Notes: generated by a model from the sequence alone, not told the origin. Positions 41,849-51,847 are shown, numbered from the stretch's first letter. The stretch: DNA of 64,000 bases from a bacterium (GCA_037128595.1 JBAXWB010000010.1:62001-126000), one strand, 5' to 3'. Program-made: numbers and translations.

Positions 41849-41883
41849 ATCTTACACTTAACATCTTACACCTCACATCTCAC
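41849..41883 (-). repeat. CTCACATCTTACAC word array, right arm of S23 unit 3
   Basis: It covers the whole S23-rfbG gap and abuts the rfbG ATG, so it acts as the rfbG leader; no normal ribosome site is visible there. Confidence 0.85.
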
Positions 41884-43080
41884 ATGAATCTAAACGGCTT
41901 CTACAAAGATAAGAGAGTGCTCATAACAGGCCATACCGGCTTCAAAGGCTCTTGGCTGACTGAATGGCTTCTCATGATGGGGGCCAAGGTGACTGGGTTT
42001 GCGCTGCCTCCGTCTACCGAGCCTGCGTTATTTGACCAATTGGGATTGGCCGGTCGCTGCGATCACCGGATTGGGGACATTAGAGACCGCGCATTGGTCC
42101 GCAAGGTCATTCATGAGGTGCGGCCTGATTTAATATTCCACCTGGCGGCCCAACCATTGGTGCGACTCTCTTATGCGCAACCGGTCGAGACTTATGAAAC
42201 CAATGTGATGGGGACGGCGCATGTGTTGGATGCGTTGCGGGATGCCGATTGGCCCTGTGCGGCAGTCATGATTACGACTGACAAGGTATATGAGAACAAG
42301 GAGTGGCTCCATGCGTATCGCGAGAGCGATCCGCTTGGTGGGTATGATCCCTACAGTTCAAGTAAGGCCTGCGCTGAACTGGTGATCCAGTCATATCGGC
42401 AATCTTTTTTCAACCCTTCAAAAATTCAGGAGATATTTGAACAGAAGCTCGCAAAGAGCGCGAAGGGGTTAGTGGCAGTTGCGTCGGCTCGAGCCGGAAA
42501 TGTCATTGGAGGCGGGGACTGGGCGCTGGATCGCATCGTGCCCGACTGCATGCGGGCTTTGGCAAAAGGCGAAGTCATTTCCGTGCGAAACCCCCATGCC
42601 ACCCGCCCTTGGCAGCACGTCCTTGAACCCCTAAGCGGGTATTTGTTACTGGGCATGAAGCTCCACGACGCCCTCACCTCTTGTATTTTACATCTCACAT
42701 CTCACGTCGCATTTCTTCCTCCTTCCGGCTCACCCCTCACGTCTCACATCTCACAACTCACGTCTTACTCTTCCGCCTTCAACTTCGGTCCCTCACTTGC
42801 CTCAAACCGGTCCGTTGGTGAACTGGTAGGGGAAGTGGTGAAACTCTGGCCGGGCCGGTGGGAGGATCGGTCGGAGCCGGGGGCTCTCCATGAAGCGGGC
42901 ATGCTCAATCTGTCGGCGGATAAGGCGTTCCATCTGTTGCAATGGGAGAGTCGCTGGAATTTTAAACAGACAATTGATGCAACTGTTTTATGGTATATGA
43001 CAATTCATAAAAAAGGTGAAATTGCCGCACGCGCCATGATGGACATGCAGATTCGTAAATATTCATGTATAGAAGAGTGA
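41884..43080 (+). CDS. rfbG: CDP-glucose 4,6-dehydratase with repeat-encoded insertion
   Basis: SDR-family enzyme converting CDP-glucose to CDP-4-keto-6-deoxyglucose, the substrate of RfbH. The NAD motif ITGHTGFKGSWL (about 14-25), the catalytic region TDKVYENKEW and YDPYSSSKACAELV, and AGNVIGGGDWALDRIVPD are all present. At 398 residues it is longer than usual (about 360). The extra 34 or so residues (TSCILHLTSHVAFLPPSG region, about 264-297) are encoded by an in-frame CTCACATCTCAC word array just before the conserved FNFGP block. All catalytic parts are intact, so the insertion may be tolerated as a surface loop. Confidence 0.92.
   Translation: MNLNGFYKDKRVLITGHTGFKGSWLTEWLLMMGAKVTGFALPPSTEPALFDQLGLAGRCDHRIGDIRDRALVRKVIHEVRPDLIFHLAAQPLVRLSYAQPVETYETNVMGTAHVLDALRDADWPCAAVMITTDKVYENKEWLHAYRESDPLGGYDPYSSSKACAELVIQSYRQSFFNPSKIQEIFEQKLAKSAKGLVAVASARAGNVIGGGDWALDRIVPDCMRALAKGEVISVRNPHATRPWQHVLEPLSGYLLLGMKLHDALTSCILHLTSHVAFLPPSGSPLTSHISQLTSYSSAFNFGPSLASNRSVGELVGEVVKLWPGRWEDRSEPGALHEAGMLNLSADKAFHLLQWESRWNFKQTIDATVLWYMTIHKKGEIAARAMMDMQIRKYSCIEE
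42671..42772 (-). repeat. Word array inside rfbG
   Basis: About 102 bases of CTCACATCTCACGTCGC-like words, the reverse-complement form of the arrays at 40897-40945 and 41431-41471. The reading frame is kept through it. Confidence 0.88.
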
Positions 43081-43146
43081 TGGGCGCGAAAGTGCCTTCC
43101 ATTGGGGTAGTTCTTGAGCAAGTGGCGTGGAAAAAATGGAGCATGG

Positions 43147-43926
43147 ATGGTGAATAAAACGCTTATTTTTACAGCGACCTATAACGAAAGTGAAAATATC
43201 GTCCCGTTGTGCACATATATCCTTGGTTTGGATCCAGGGTATGACATGCTGGTGGTGGATGATAATTCACCTGATGGTACAGGACGCTTGCTGGATGAAT
43301 TAGTTGCCAAAAATCCCCGCCTTAAAGTCATTCATAGATCCGGGAAAATGGGACTAGGGAGTGCTCATGAGTATGCTATGAAGTATGCTGTGCAGTTGGA
43401 CTATGAAGCGCTTGTCACGATGGATGCGGATTTTTCTCATAATCCGGAAGACATTCCTCGTTTATTACAAGCCATTGAAAATGTTGATTTTGTGACTGGG
43501 TCGAGGTACATGGATGGCGGAACTTGTAATTACTCCGGATATCGGCGTGTAGTGAGTATCTGTGCAAATTGGTGGGCTAGGCGTCTGTTGGGCATTCCCC
43601 TGCATGAGATGACGACATCATTCAGGGTGTTCCGGGTGGATTTTCTGCGCTGCGTAGATTACGGGGCAATCAAGTCTAATGGATACAGTTTTTTTATGGA
43701 AATTGTCTTCCGTCTTTCCCGTATGGGGGCCCGGATGAGTGAAGTTCCGATCAATTTTTCAGATCGCAGAGCGGGAGCTTCAAAAATTCCACCATTCGAA
43801 ATCTTTAATGGGCTCCGCCATCTGCTCTACCTGACCTGTCTGCGATTGTTCTGGAGAAAGGAACCGGTGGATATCAAAGCTCTTGTTGTCCCCTTGATGA
43901 TCGCGCTGGCAACATGCGCTCCATGA
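43147..43926 (+). CDS. Polyprenol-phosphate mannosyltransferase-like GT2
   Basis: A 259-residue glycosyltransferase of the DPM1 type: FTATYNESENIVPLC, VVDDNSPDGTGRLL, MDADFSHNPEDIP (DxD), GSRYMDGG and SNGYSFFMEIVFR. It likely transfers a sugar from a nucleotide donor to polyprenyl phosphate at the inner face of the membrane. The frame starts upstream at a TTG (43114), but ATG 43147 follows a GGAG site and is preferred. A C-terminal hydrophobic segment may associate with the membrane. Confidence 0.88.
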   Translation: MVNKTLIFTATYNESENIVPLCTYILGLDPGYDMLVVDDNSPDGTGRLLDELVAKNPRLKVIHRSGKMGLGSAHEYAMKYAVQLDYEALVTMDADFSHNPEDIPRLLQAIENVDFVTGSRYMDGGTCNYSGYRRVVSICANWWARRLLGIPLHEMTTSFRVFRVDFLRCVDYGAIKSNGYSFFMEIVFRLSRMGARMSEVPINFSDRRAGASKIPPFEIFNGLRHLLYLTCLRLFWRKEPVDIKALVVPLMIALATCAP

Positions 43927-44070
43927 ATCTGTCGAAAGGCGTTTCGAATCGTCATGAAAAAATAAGATAAGGCCTATGGCGGAAACTTATGCAGGGGTTT
44001 GTCATGCGCTTAATAAGGGCCTCCTCATTGAGGAAATACTGGTAATTTCGAATGATTGTAGGGTTGGTGT

Positions 44071-44958
44071 ATGAAACACATATTGATGACAGGCCTTACG
44101 GGCTATCTGGGGAGTAGGCTTGCCCGCCGCTTCGTGATGGATCCGACGATCAAGTTATCGGCGCTAAAACGAAGTTTTTCGGATATCCATCCTATAGCTG
44201 ATATTGTGGATCGCATCACCTGTTACGATGTGGATCGCGTCCCGCCAAGAACGGCTTTTGAAAATGATCATGTGAATTTGGTAATCCACTGCGCCACCAA
44301 TTATGGACGGCACCATGAATCGAGATCGAGTATTGTTGATGCCAATCTGGTTCTCCCGTTGACACTACTCGAGGCGTCTGTTGAGCATGGCGTAAAAGCT
44401 TTTATTAACACGGACACCATGCTGGATAAAGGGATTTCAGATTATTCACTGTCAAAAAAACAGTTTAATGACTGGCTGCAAGTTTATGGGACTGAGCTGT
44501 TAGCTGTAAATGTGGCATTGGAACATTTTTTTGGCCCCGGCGATGATCCGTCCAAGTTTGTGTCCTGTGTGGTCCGTGAGTTGATTAAGGGAGTCGATCG
44601 CATTCCACTCACGCCTGGCGAACAGTGTCGTGATTTTGTGTTTATTGATGATGTGGTGTCAGCTTTTGAACATGTAGTGAACTATGTTAATAACCGGGAC
44701 CCGTTGGCCAAGGGGTATGAAGCCTTTGAGGTGGGGCGCGGTGTGTCAGTATCGGTAAAAGATTTCTTACTACTGATGCGTGATATCTCGGGAAATAACA
44801 AGACGAAATTAGACTTTGGGGCGTTACCTTACCGCCCTAATGAGGTTATGTCTGTGAAAGCCGATATTTCAAAGGTGAGTGCCTTGGGGTGGTCGCCAAA
44901 GGTGGCCTTGCCTGATGCTCTTCAGCGAACAATTGACGAAGATCGGAAGTTGATATGA
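44071..44958 (+). CDS. NAD-dependent epimerase/dehydratase, probable CDP-dideoxyhexose 4-reductase (RfbJ-like)
   Basis: A 295-residue extended [19 protein letters not shown] (Rossmann, 6-21), [11 protein letters not shown], and the catalytic YSLSKKQF near 127. The RfbJ/RfbS group reduces the C4 keto group of CDP-3,6-dideoxyhexulose to give CDP-abequose or CDP-paratose, and the gene overlaps rfbE by 4 bases, which uses CDP-paratose. The paratose activity is therefore the better guess, made from context. Confidence 0.8.
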   Translation: MKHILMTGLTGYLGSRLARRFVMDPTIKLSALKRSFSDIHPIADIVDRITCYDVDRVPPRTAFENDHVNLVIHCATNYGRHHESRSSIVDANLVLPLTLLEASVEHGVKAFINTDTMLDKGISDYSLSKKQFNDWLQVYGTELLAVNVALEHFFGPGDDPSKFVSCVVRELIKGVDRIPLTPGEQCRDFVFIDDVVSAFEHVVNYVNNRDPLAKGYEAFEVGRGVSVSVKDFLLLMRDISGNNKTKLDFGALPYRPNEVMSVKADISKVSALGWSPKVALPDALQRTIDEDRKLI

Positions 44959-45986
44959 CAGCGTACTTGATAACCGGAGGGTGTGGTTTTTTGGGGTCTA
45001 ACATTGCGGCTCGGTTGATCAGGTCTGGTGGCAAAGTGGTTATTTTCGATAATCTCTATAGGCATGGCTCCGCTCAGAACTTGGACTGGTTGCGCTCATT
45101 GGGAACGTTTGACTTTGTGCATGGCGATATACGTTCCGCAAATGATGTTGAAGGTGTCGTTTTGGCTCAGAAGCCGGATGTTGTCTTTCACTTGGCGGGA
45201 CAAGTTGCGATGACAACCTCGCTCCAGAATCCCCGCTTGGATTTTGAGATTAATGCAGGGGGCACGCTGAATGTACTTGAGGCGGTTCGGCGTCATGTGC
45301 CAAGCACCACCGTGATCTATTCCTCAACCAATAAGGTCTATGGTGACTTGGAGTCTTTAGCCTGTTCTGAAACAGATGTCAGGTATAATCTGGATGCTTT
45401 TCCCGAAGGGATTCCTGAATCCATGCCATTGGATTTTCATTCACCGTACGGTTGTTCGAAGGGGGCTGCTGACCAGTACATGTTGGACTATCACCGGATG
45501 TTTAATTTGAATACGGTTGTATTCAGGCACTCCTCTATGTATGGGGGCCGGCAATTCTCTACATTTGACCAGGGCTGGATTGGCTGGTTTTGTTCCCAGG
45601 CGTTGAAACAGAAAAAGGGGGACCTTCAACCCTTTACAGTTTCGGGGAACGGCAAGCAGGTACGGGATGTCCTGCATGCCGATGATATGGTTAATTTGTA
45701 TCTCAAGGCGGCGGAACGGATTGGTCAATGCAAAGGGCAGGCCTTTAATATTGGTGGGGGTGCTGCAAACAGTCTATCGATCCTGGAGCTTCTGAGTTTT
45801 CTGAACGATGAGCTGAAAATTGCGCTGAATCTTCAGCATATTCCTGTACGGGAAAGTGATCAAAGAATGTTTATTGCGGATCTTCGCAAAGTAACATCAT
45901 GTTTGGATTGGCGTCCTGAAGTTGATTGGAAGACGGGGATTAGGCGGATGGTAACTTGGCTGGAGGATCATGACAAATCAGGTTGA
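44955..45986 (+). CDS. rfbE: CDP-paratose 2-epimerase (CDP-tyvelose synthesis)
   Basis: SDR-family epimerase acting at C2 of CDP-paratose to give CDP-tyvelose. The Rossmann motif [13 protein letters not shown], the typical [12 protein letters not shown], and [17 protein letters not shown] with the catalytic Tyr-Lys are present. The 343 residues match the family. It overlaps the upstream reductase (ATGA) and the downstream glycosyltransferase (17 bases), so the three are one translationally coupled block. Its presence suggests tyvelose in the surface polysaccharide. Confidence 0.9.
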   Translation: MTAYLITGGCGFLGSNIAARLIRSGGKVVIFDNLYRHGSAQNLDWLRSLGTFDFVHGDIRSANDVEGVVLAQKPDVVFHLAGQVAMTTSLQNPRLDFEINAGGTLNVLEAVRRHVPSTTVIYSSTNKVYGDLESLACSETDVRYNLDAFPEGIPESMPLDFHSPYGCSKGAADQYMLDYHRMFNLNTVVFRHSSMYGGRQFSTFDQGWIGWFCSQALKQKKGDLQPFTVSGNGKQVRDVLHADDMVNLYLKAAERIGQCKGQAFNIGGGAANSLSILELLSFLNDELKIALNLQHIPVRESDQRMFIADLRKVTSCLDWRPEVDWKTGIRRMVTWLEDHDKSG

Positions 45987-46680
45987 ACTAAGTGTTATTC
46001 TTCCGGCATATCGAGAAGCGGAGAATTTGCGATTGCTGTTACCAAGGCTTACGAGCGTCTTGAACGGGATGAGCATCCGCTATGAGATTTTGATAGTAGA
46101 TACAGACCCATCCAAAGATGAGACGCCAGATGTGTGCAAGGCGTGGCCAGTACGGCTCATCTCGCGAGTGGGTGGGGAGCACTACGGCGATGCGATTCGC
46201 ACGGGTATAGCCCAGTCCACTGGCGAATATATCCTGTTTATGGATGCGGACGGGTCGCATGCCCCGGAGTTTATCCCCAATTTGTGGGTATATGCTAAAG
46301 ATAATGATGTCGTGGTGGCTAGCCGTTATGTTGGTGGTGGGGATACGGAAAATCCCTGGTCTCTCATTCTAATGAGCCGAATATTAAACATGGTTTACGC
46401 CATAACCCTCGGGCTTGATTGTCGCGATGTATCAAACAGTTTCAAACTATATCGCGGAGAATTGATTAAACCATTGACGCTGCGGTGTCGGCATTTTGAT
46501 ATCGTTGAGGAATTAATGGTGATGGCTCGCGTTCACGCGGGTCGCCTTCGCATCAAAGAGGTGCCTTTTCTGTTCAAAAAGCGGATGTTTGGGCAGACGA
46601 AGAGAAATGTTCCATTATTTATCTTATCGTTTTACATAACCTTGATAAAACTGCTATTCAGAAGGCTTTTCGGAAGGTGA
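45970..46680 (+). CDS. Glycosyltransferase family 2
   Basis: A 236-residue GT2 enzyme: [44 protein letters not shown] with the DxD, and [13 protein letters not shown]. It resembles polyprenol-phosphate sugar transferases but lacks additional membrane domains; a C-terminal basic hydrophobic helix may touch the membrane. It starts inside the end of rfbE. The acceptor and sugar are unknown. Confidence 0.87.
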   Translation: MTNQVELSVILPAYREAENLRLLLPRLTSVLNGMSIRYEILIVDTDPSKDETPDVCKAWPVRLISRVGGEHYGDAIRTGIAQSTGEYILFMDADGSHAPEFIPNLWVYAKDNDVVVASRYVGGGDTENPWSLILMSRILNMVYAITLGLDCRDVSNSFKLYRGELIKPLTLRCRHFDIVEELMVMARVHAGRLRIKEVPFLFKKRMFGQTKRNVPLFILSFYITLIKLLFRRLFGR

Positions 46681-46682
46681 TC

Positions 46683-48116
46683 ATGAAACCTGCGGGAGAT
46701 ATGTTAGGTAAGATTAGGGGGCCGATGTCGACAATTTATAATAGGGCTATGCTGGGGCTGGTTATTCTTTGTGTCGGCATGTGTGCCGTTGTGGTGTGGA
46801 GTAATATCAATGCTCGAGTGATCCCCGACAAGGATGCTCCTAAATTCTATCTCGGACCAACATTTCCGATGGGGATTGTTGCGGGGCATGATTTTTGGAT
46901 TACCTATAGCTATTCCAGGATTCTGACTCAAGGGTACAATGCCAATCGACTGCCTGAAAATGTATCACAAACGCTAAAGAATTATTTCATCGGTCCAAGG
47001 GGTGTGACGGCTTACCCTCCATTTGTCTTTGCACTCTATGCTCCATACACATTGTTACCCTACCCGTCAGCGTACAGTATTCATGCTGGGGTACTATTTC
47101 TGGCGAATCTTCTGGCCGTGTGGCTTGCGTGCAGAATGTTTGCGCGCGGCATCCTGCGCCATTTGGGTGGTGAGGGTGTGACAGGGATGGCGGGGAATGG
47201 GATGGTCGAGTTTTTGATGGTTGCTGTATTTGGCCTGGTATCCCTTGTGAATGTTGCCAGCTATGGGTATCTTTTTAGCGTGGAAAGAGGGAATTCTGAT
47301 GCGATCGCCATCTGTTTGGTGACTCTGTTTTTGTATGTATTGATCAATAAACCTGACTGGATATGGACGCAGGTAATCCTCTTATCGATGGCCATACATC
47401 TAAAGGTGACGCCAGTTCTGTTTTGTAGCATTTTGCTGTGGCGATATGGGTGGAAATGCATAGTGCAGCTGTGCCTTACAAATGTTTTCTTTTTAATGAT
47501 AATGGGATTGGGAAATGCGGAAATATTTATACGGGGAATATTGCAGTTCAATGCTAACCCCGGCGGGTGGTGGGGGGATCATTCCTCGTATTCGTTCGCG
47601 GACACAGTATTGCGCCCCTTGGGGTATTCATTGTCACTATCCAAGACTGTAATATCATGGGGTGCCCTGGTTTTATGGGCAACGGCATTTATCGTGCTGT
47701 GGCGGCGTGGATTAACTGGAGTGAATGTACTCTTGGTATATTGTGTTTCGGTTCCAGTTATGATGGTTTTTCCGAGTTCAAGTAATGATTATAAGCTGGT
47801 TATGCTTGCTGGGCCGATAGCTGTCATTCTGGGGGGCTTCTTGTGCAACTTCGTTCTGTTTGCCCGTTGGGGTGCGGTTGCTGGGGCGATTCTGACGATG
47901 AGCCTGTTGCTGCCGATAATGACTAGCGGGGGGCTGTTCCACTCGTTGCTTTTCGTTAACAAATGCCCGTCAATTATAGCTTTCATGTTAATTGTGATGT
48001 GGGCCGTTGTGCGCCCGCAAGGTGTATTTGACTCGAGTGTGGTGCGGAGTGTGGCCATCCAGTCAGCCGAGATTCCTGAGACGAATCGTTCAAGCAGGAA
48101 AAAGAACAGGCGTTGA
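46683..48116 (+). CDS. GT87-like polytopic membrane glycosyltransferase
   Basis: A protein of about 477 residues with some ten membrane helices, resembling the GT87/DUF2029 mannosyltransferases that use polyprenyl-phosphate sugars at the outer face of the inner membrane. Features include an N-terminal helix, a large extracytoplasmic loop (HDFWITYSYSRIL), AYPPFVFALYAPYTLLP and ERGNSDAIAICLVTLF. A GTG at 46677 in the same frame overlaps the previous gene's stop and is an alternative start. The assignment rests on topology and these motifs. Confidence 0.75.
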   Translation: MKPAGDMLGKIRGPMSTIYNRAMLGLVILCVGMCAVVVWSNINARVIPDKDAPKFYLGPTFPMGIVAGHDFWITYSYSRILTQGYNANRLPENVSQTLKNYFIGPRGVTAYPPFVFALYAPYTLLPYPSAYSIHAGVLFLANLLAVWLACRMFARGILRHLGGEGVTGMAGNGMVEFLMVAVFGLVSLVNVASYGYLFSVERGNSDAIAICLVTLFLYVLINKPDWIWTQVILLSMAIHLKVTPVLFCSILLWRYGWKCIVQLCLTNVFFLMIMGLGNAEIFIRGILQFNANPGGWWGDHSSYSFADTVLRPLGYSLSLSKTVISWGALVLWATAFIVLWRRGLTGVNVLLVYCVSVPVMMVFPSSSNDYKLVMLAGPIAVILGGFLCNFVLFARWGAVAGAILTMSLLLPIMTSGGLFHSLLFVNKCPSIIAFMLIVMWAVVRPQGVFDSSVVRSVAIQSAEIPETNRSSRKKNRR

Positions 48117-48180
48117 CGCATATTCCGTAATTCATGATTGGTTGTGAATTCTGCATTATTCTGCACGGGGAAAGATCAAT

Positions 48181-50646
48181 ATGTATAAGTCCGGAAAATT
48201 GAAAAGTTCGCTTATTGTCTGTGCAGTTTTTATTTCGTTAGTTGGTATCTTTTACGCTCCACTTCTGACAGGAAGCGGTTTTCTCTGGGAAGATTTGCTA
48301 TTTTACTCCTATCCGAGTGCCAACTATCTTGCGGCTGCCTTTCATGAGTGGCGTTTCCCTTTGTGGATTTCTGGCATGCAGAATGGTGTGCCGTTTTACA
48401 CGAATCTCAATTTAACGGCATTTTATCCTCCGTTGTGGGTGCTGGCGATAGTTTCGCCGGGCGGGCAGGTCACAGTCCTTCAATATCAGTTTTACCTGGT
48501 AATCCATTATGTGGTGGCGGGTATCTTCATCTGGCTGTTACTGAGGGAACATCGCATTCATCCGGTTGCGTCCCTCACAGGGATGGTGGTGTTTGTGTTT
48601 TCAGGGTTCTTTTCCCTTCATGTCATCCATGCCAATGTGATTACCGCATTCCTCTGGTTGCCCTTGCAATGTTTGTTTGCGAAACGCATTGTGGACTGCC
48701 CGTGCCGTTGGGGGAATTACGCAGGTTTTATCGTAGCTACTTTAATTTCATTCTTCGCAGGCTTTCCGCAAGTGATAATGTATGACAGTTACTTTGTTCT
48801 GGCGTACTGGGTATTTATCTATATCCAGAAAGAGATAGCTGTACCGGGATGGCGCATGGGGCGGTTATCTCCTGGTATCATCAGGCAATTTTTGTTGGCG
48901 GCGCTTCTCTTTCTCCTCGCGGCGATGCTGGGGGCTGCCCAGTTTGTCCCCGTCGCAGAGAATTGGTCATTAAGTTACAGGCAGGAGCTTGGCTTCGATG
49001 TCATCGCCGATATGTCCATGCCGTGGAGTCGCCTGATACTTGGGGTGGTCCCTGACTTCTTCGGAGCGAGCAATGGCGATGGTTCCGGGGTTCCGTTCTG
49101 GGGTTTCAATCGGGATACGATAGAGTTTGGGAAATGGAACGCCGGGTACTGGATGTATTGGGATTTTGGGTTTTATGCCGGTCAGATCGCGCTCATAGCG
49201 ATGGCGGTGGCACTGTTTAATTTCCGCAAGTTCTTCCGTGAAAAACGTGAATTCTTGTTTTTTATGACAGCAATCCCTGTTGTTTTACTGTTGATGACAG
49301 GGCGATACGGAAAACTTTATGATTTATTTTATTATATAGCTCCCGGATTCTCGATGTTCCGATCTCCGCCGAGGGTAGGGTGTCTGTTCGAGTTATGTGC
49401 TGCGGTCCTTGCTGCGGGGCTGATGGACATGCTGCTCAAGGGAAAAGAAGAGTTAAACCTGAAGAGACCCTGTTTTATGTTAGGCGCGGGGTATTGTGCA
49501 TTATTTCTTTGGGTTTTAATTTTAGGATCAACGGTTTTTCCTGAACTGAAAGATGAGCGGTTGATGAAGCATGCATTGGGGCAGACGAGCCAGTGTTTTG
49601 CGTTCTTTTTAGGAGCCGCTTTGCTGCTAATGTGGCTGCGCACAAGGACGAAAATCAGGAAGCAAACAGATTTAAATACATGGTTTTCGTCATCCAACTG
49701 GAAAGTGTTGTTACTATCAGCGGGCGTGGCATTATTGGCGTTTTCTGATCTGTATCTGGCGTTTCATCGAGTGCAGAGCGGAAAAACTGATCCAGCTGAT
49801 TATTACGCCGATAAAAACGGACTGATCTCCCAGATGCAAAAGCTCCGTCAGCAACAGGGGCCATTCAGGTTTGCCCAGTTAAGAGATGGGAAAATTAATG
49901 AAGAAGTAGTGTTTCCGAGAAATATGGGCTACATGCATCCCGGCTATGAAGCATTGGAGGGCTATATCCTGTTCAATCTTAAGGGGTTTACCGTTTTTCA
50001 CACCATAACCAACCAGCGGGCGCTTTTGGATATTCAAAACGTTGGGGTGATAGCCAATTCCGATTCCCGGACACGGCAGGTAAGTCTGTCCCAGTACACC
50101 AACTCGTTGCCACGTGCTAAATTCTATCATGATATCCGTGCCTATAGTGATGCCAAGGCGCTGTGTACGGACCTTGATTCGGGGCGACTGGATTATCGTT
50201 CCACGCTGGGCATACTTGAGGACGAGTGCGCGAAGTACAGGATCTCAACATCCACGCCGCCTCTTCAGGCCAGTGCCCAAATCCATTTCACTCCGGTGAG
50301 TTCCGATGAGTACCGGATTTCGTATCAAACGACCGCTCCCGGCGTAATATTCGTTTCTGAAAGTTACTACCCTGGTTGGCAGGCTGATGGGGGCCGTTAC
50401 CCGGTTATTCACGCCTTTGGCCCATTCAAAGGGATCGTGATCCGGGAAGCCGGAAGCGGCGTCATTACGGTCAAGTTCTCCCCGCGAACTCTTTGGCTCG
50501 GCTTGACGATATCTGGAGTAACTCTTGGGTTGCTTCTTGCCACGCTGGTTGTATTCGTGCGCCGGGCTCGGAGATGTGGGACCAGCAATCGGGACAGCCA
50601 GATCAATGTCGATGTTGTCGTGAAAAACAGACATAGCGCTGAATAG
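48181..50646 (+). CDS. YfhO-family membrane protein
   Basis: An 821-residue polytopic protein resembling YfhO, a GT-C-type membrane protein that uses lipid-linked sugars to decorate lipids or teichoic acids in Gram-positives. FYAPLLTGSGFLWEDLLFY is the typical first extracytoplasmic loop, followed by NLTAFYPPLWVLA, about 12 helices, and a soluble C-terminal domain (about 540-770) ending in a last helix. A related gene occurs at 61895. The sugar transferred is not known. Confidence 0.82.
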   Translation: MYKSGKLKSSLIVCAVFISLVGIFYAPLLTGSGFLWEDLLFYSYPSANYLAAAFHEWRFPLWISGMQNGVPFYTNLNLTAFYPPLWVLAIVSPGGQVTVLQYQFYLVIHYVVAGIFIWLLLREHRIHPVASLTGMVVFVFSGFFSLHVIHANVITAFLWLPLQCLFAKRIVDCPCRWGNYAGFIVATLISFFAGFPQVIMYDSYFVLAYWVFIYIQKEIAVPGWRMGRLSPGIIRQFLLAALLFLLAAMLGAAQFVPVAENWSLSYRQELGFDVIADMSMPWSRLILGVVPDFFGASNGDGSGVPFWGFNRDTIEFGKWNAGYWMYWDFGFYAGQIALIAMAVALFNFRKFFREKREFLFFMTAIPVVLLLMTGRYGKLYDLFYYIAPGFSMFRSPPRVGCLFELCAAVLAAGLMDMLLKGKEELNLKRPCFMLGAGYCALFLWVLILGSTVFPELKDERLMKHALGQTSQCFAFFLGAALLLMWLRTRTKIRKQTDLNTWFSSSNWKVLLLSAGVALLAFSDLYLAFHRVQSGKTDPADYYADKNGLISQMQKLRQQQGPFRFAQLRDGKINEEVVFPRNMGYMHPGYEALEGYILFNLKGFTVFHTITNQRALLDIQNVGVIANSDSRTRQVSLSQYTNSLPRAKFYHDIRAYSDAKALCTDLDSGRLDYRSTLGILEDECAKYRISTSTPPLQASAQIHFTPVSSDEYRISYQTTAPGVIFVSESYYPGWQADGGRYPVIHAFGPFKGIVIREAGSGVITVKFSPRTLWLGLTISGVTLGLLLATLVVFVRRARRCGTSNRDSQINVDVVVKNRHSAE

Positions 50647-50662
50647 TGGCGCGTTTAACCTT

Positions 50663-51847
50663 ATGAAAATTGTACATGTTATACATGGTTTGGACCCTCG
50701 CTATGGCGGGCCTTCGATCATGTCTGTTCGCCTTGCTTCTGAGCAGGCGCAGGCTGGGCATGAAGTGTATGTGTGCGGTAATTATAACTCAGATCGAGAA
50801 TCTGAGGTTTTGAAGTTTTATTCCCGAATGCCGGGATTTCAGCAACTCACGCTTGTTAATGCGGGCACCACTCATTTGGGCGAGCATCTTTTCCCGAGAA
50901 GCGGGTGGGCGAGTGTTTCGAGACTAATCACCTCGGGCGCAGTCGTTCACTTGCATGGCGTATGGGATCCGCTACTGTTTCTGGCATCATGGCTGGCTAG
51001 GCGTTGCGGGGCCACCTATGTTATCAGCCCACATTCCATGTTATATCCCTCCCAGATGAATCGCTATGCGTGGTGTAAAAAAATTCTCATGATTTGTGGA
51101 TTGCGGCGAATGCTCCGGGAGGCAGGGTTCGTGCATGCCATCAACGAAGAAGAGGTAATATTTCTTCATAACATGGATAGCACATTCCGCATCCGATTGA
51201 TTCTTAATACGTTTCCTGAGACTATTTCGGGGCCGACCGATCCCTCTGAATTTCGTCGAAAGCACCCGAAGGTCGGTAACCGGCGGTACATTTTATTCCT
51301 GGGACGGCTCCATTCGCAAAAAGGGTTGGTGTACCTAGGGAGGGCGTTCACTAGGATTGCCCGGCATATTCCCGATGTCGATCTCGTGGTGGCTGGCCCG
51401 GATGGCGGGGAAAAAGTTCGTTTCGCCAGTATCATTGCCACGGCGGGTCTGGCTGACCGGGTTTATATCCCGGGCCCTTTGTATGGAACTGAGAAAATGG
51501 CCGCAATGTGTGGTGCCGAGTGTTACTGTCAGCCTAGTCTCCACGAGGGATCAAGCATGGCTCTGCTCGAAGCCCTTGCGTGTGGTTGTCCCGTTGTTAT
51601 CACGGAAGGATGTTGTTTCCCGGAGATGAAGAAGGCTGGTGTGGGTTTGGTAGTGCCGCTGGACGAGTCGGCGATCGCTGAGGCCGTCGAACATGTGTTG
51701 GTCGAGCCTGACTTGAGGCGCGCTATGTCCACCGCCGCTAAGCAGATGATGGCATCCCGGCCAGGTTGGACTGAGATCGCGAACCAGATGGTGGCGGCTT
51801 ATGGCGACTGTCTGAACCAGCTTCTTGTCAAGGCAGAGAAGGCCTGA
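50663..51847 (+). CDS. Glycosyltransferase family 4
   Basis: A 394-residue GT-B fold retaining glycosyltransferase. The N-terminal VIHGLDPRYGGPSIMSVRLA block, the second-domain FLGRLHSQKGLVYLGRAF and the EGSSMALLEALACGCPVV motif with its E-x7-E pair are present. It probably adds a sugar to the lipid-linked O-antigen. It ends 41 bases before the heptose genes. Confidence 0.9.
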   Translation: MKIVHVIHGLDPRYGGPSIMSVRLASEQAQAGHEVYVCGNYNSDRESEVLKFYSRMPGFQQLTLVNAGTTHLGEHLFPRSGWASVSRLITSGAVVHLHGVWDPLLFLASWLARRCGATYVISPHSMLYPSQMNRYAWCKKILMICGLRRMLREAGFVHAINEEEVIFLHNMDSTFRIRLILNTFPETISGPTDPSEFRRKHPKVGNRRYILFLGRLHSQKGLVYLGRAFTRIARHIPDVDLVVAGPDGGEKVRFASIIATAGLADRVYIPGPLYGTEKMAAMCGAECYCQPSLHEGSSMALLEALACGCPVVITEGCCFPEMKKAGVGLVVPLDESAIAEAVEHVLVEPDLRRAMSTAAKQMMASRPGWTEIANQMVAAYGDCLNQLLVKAEKA

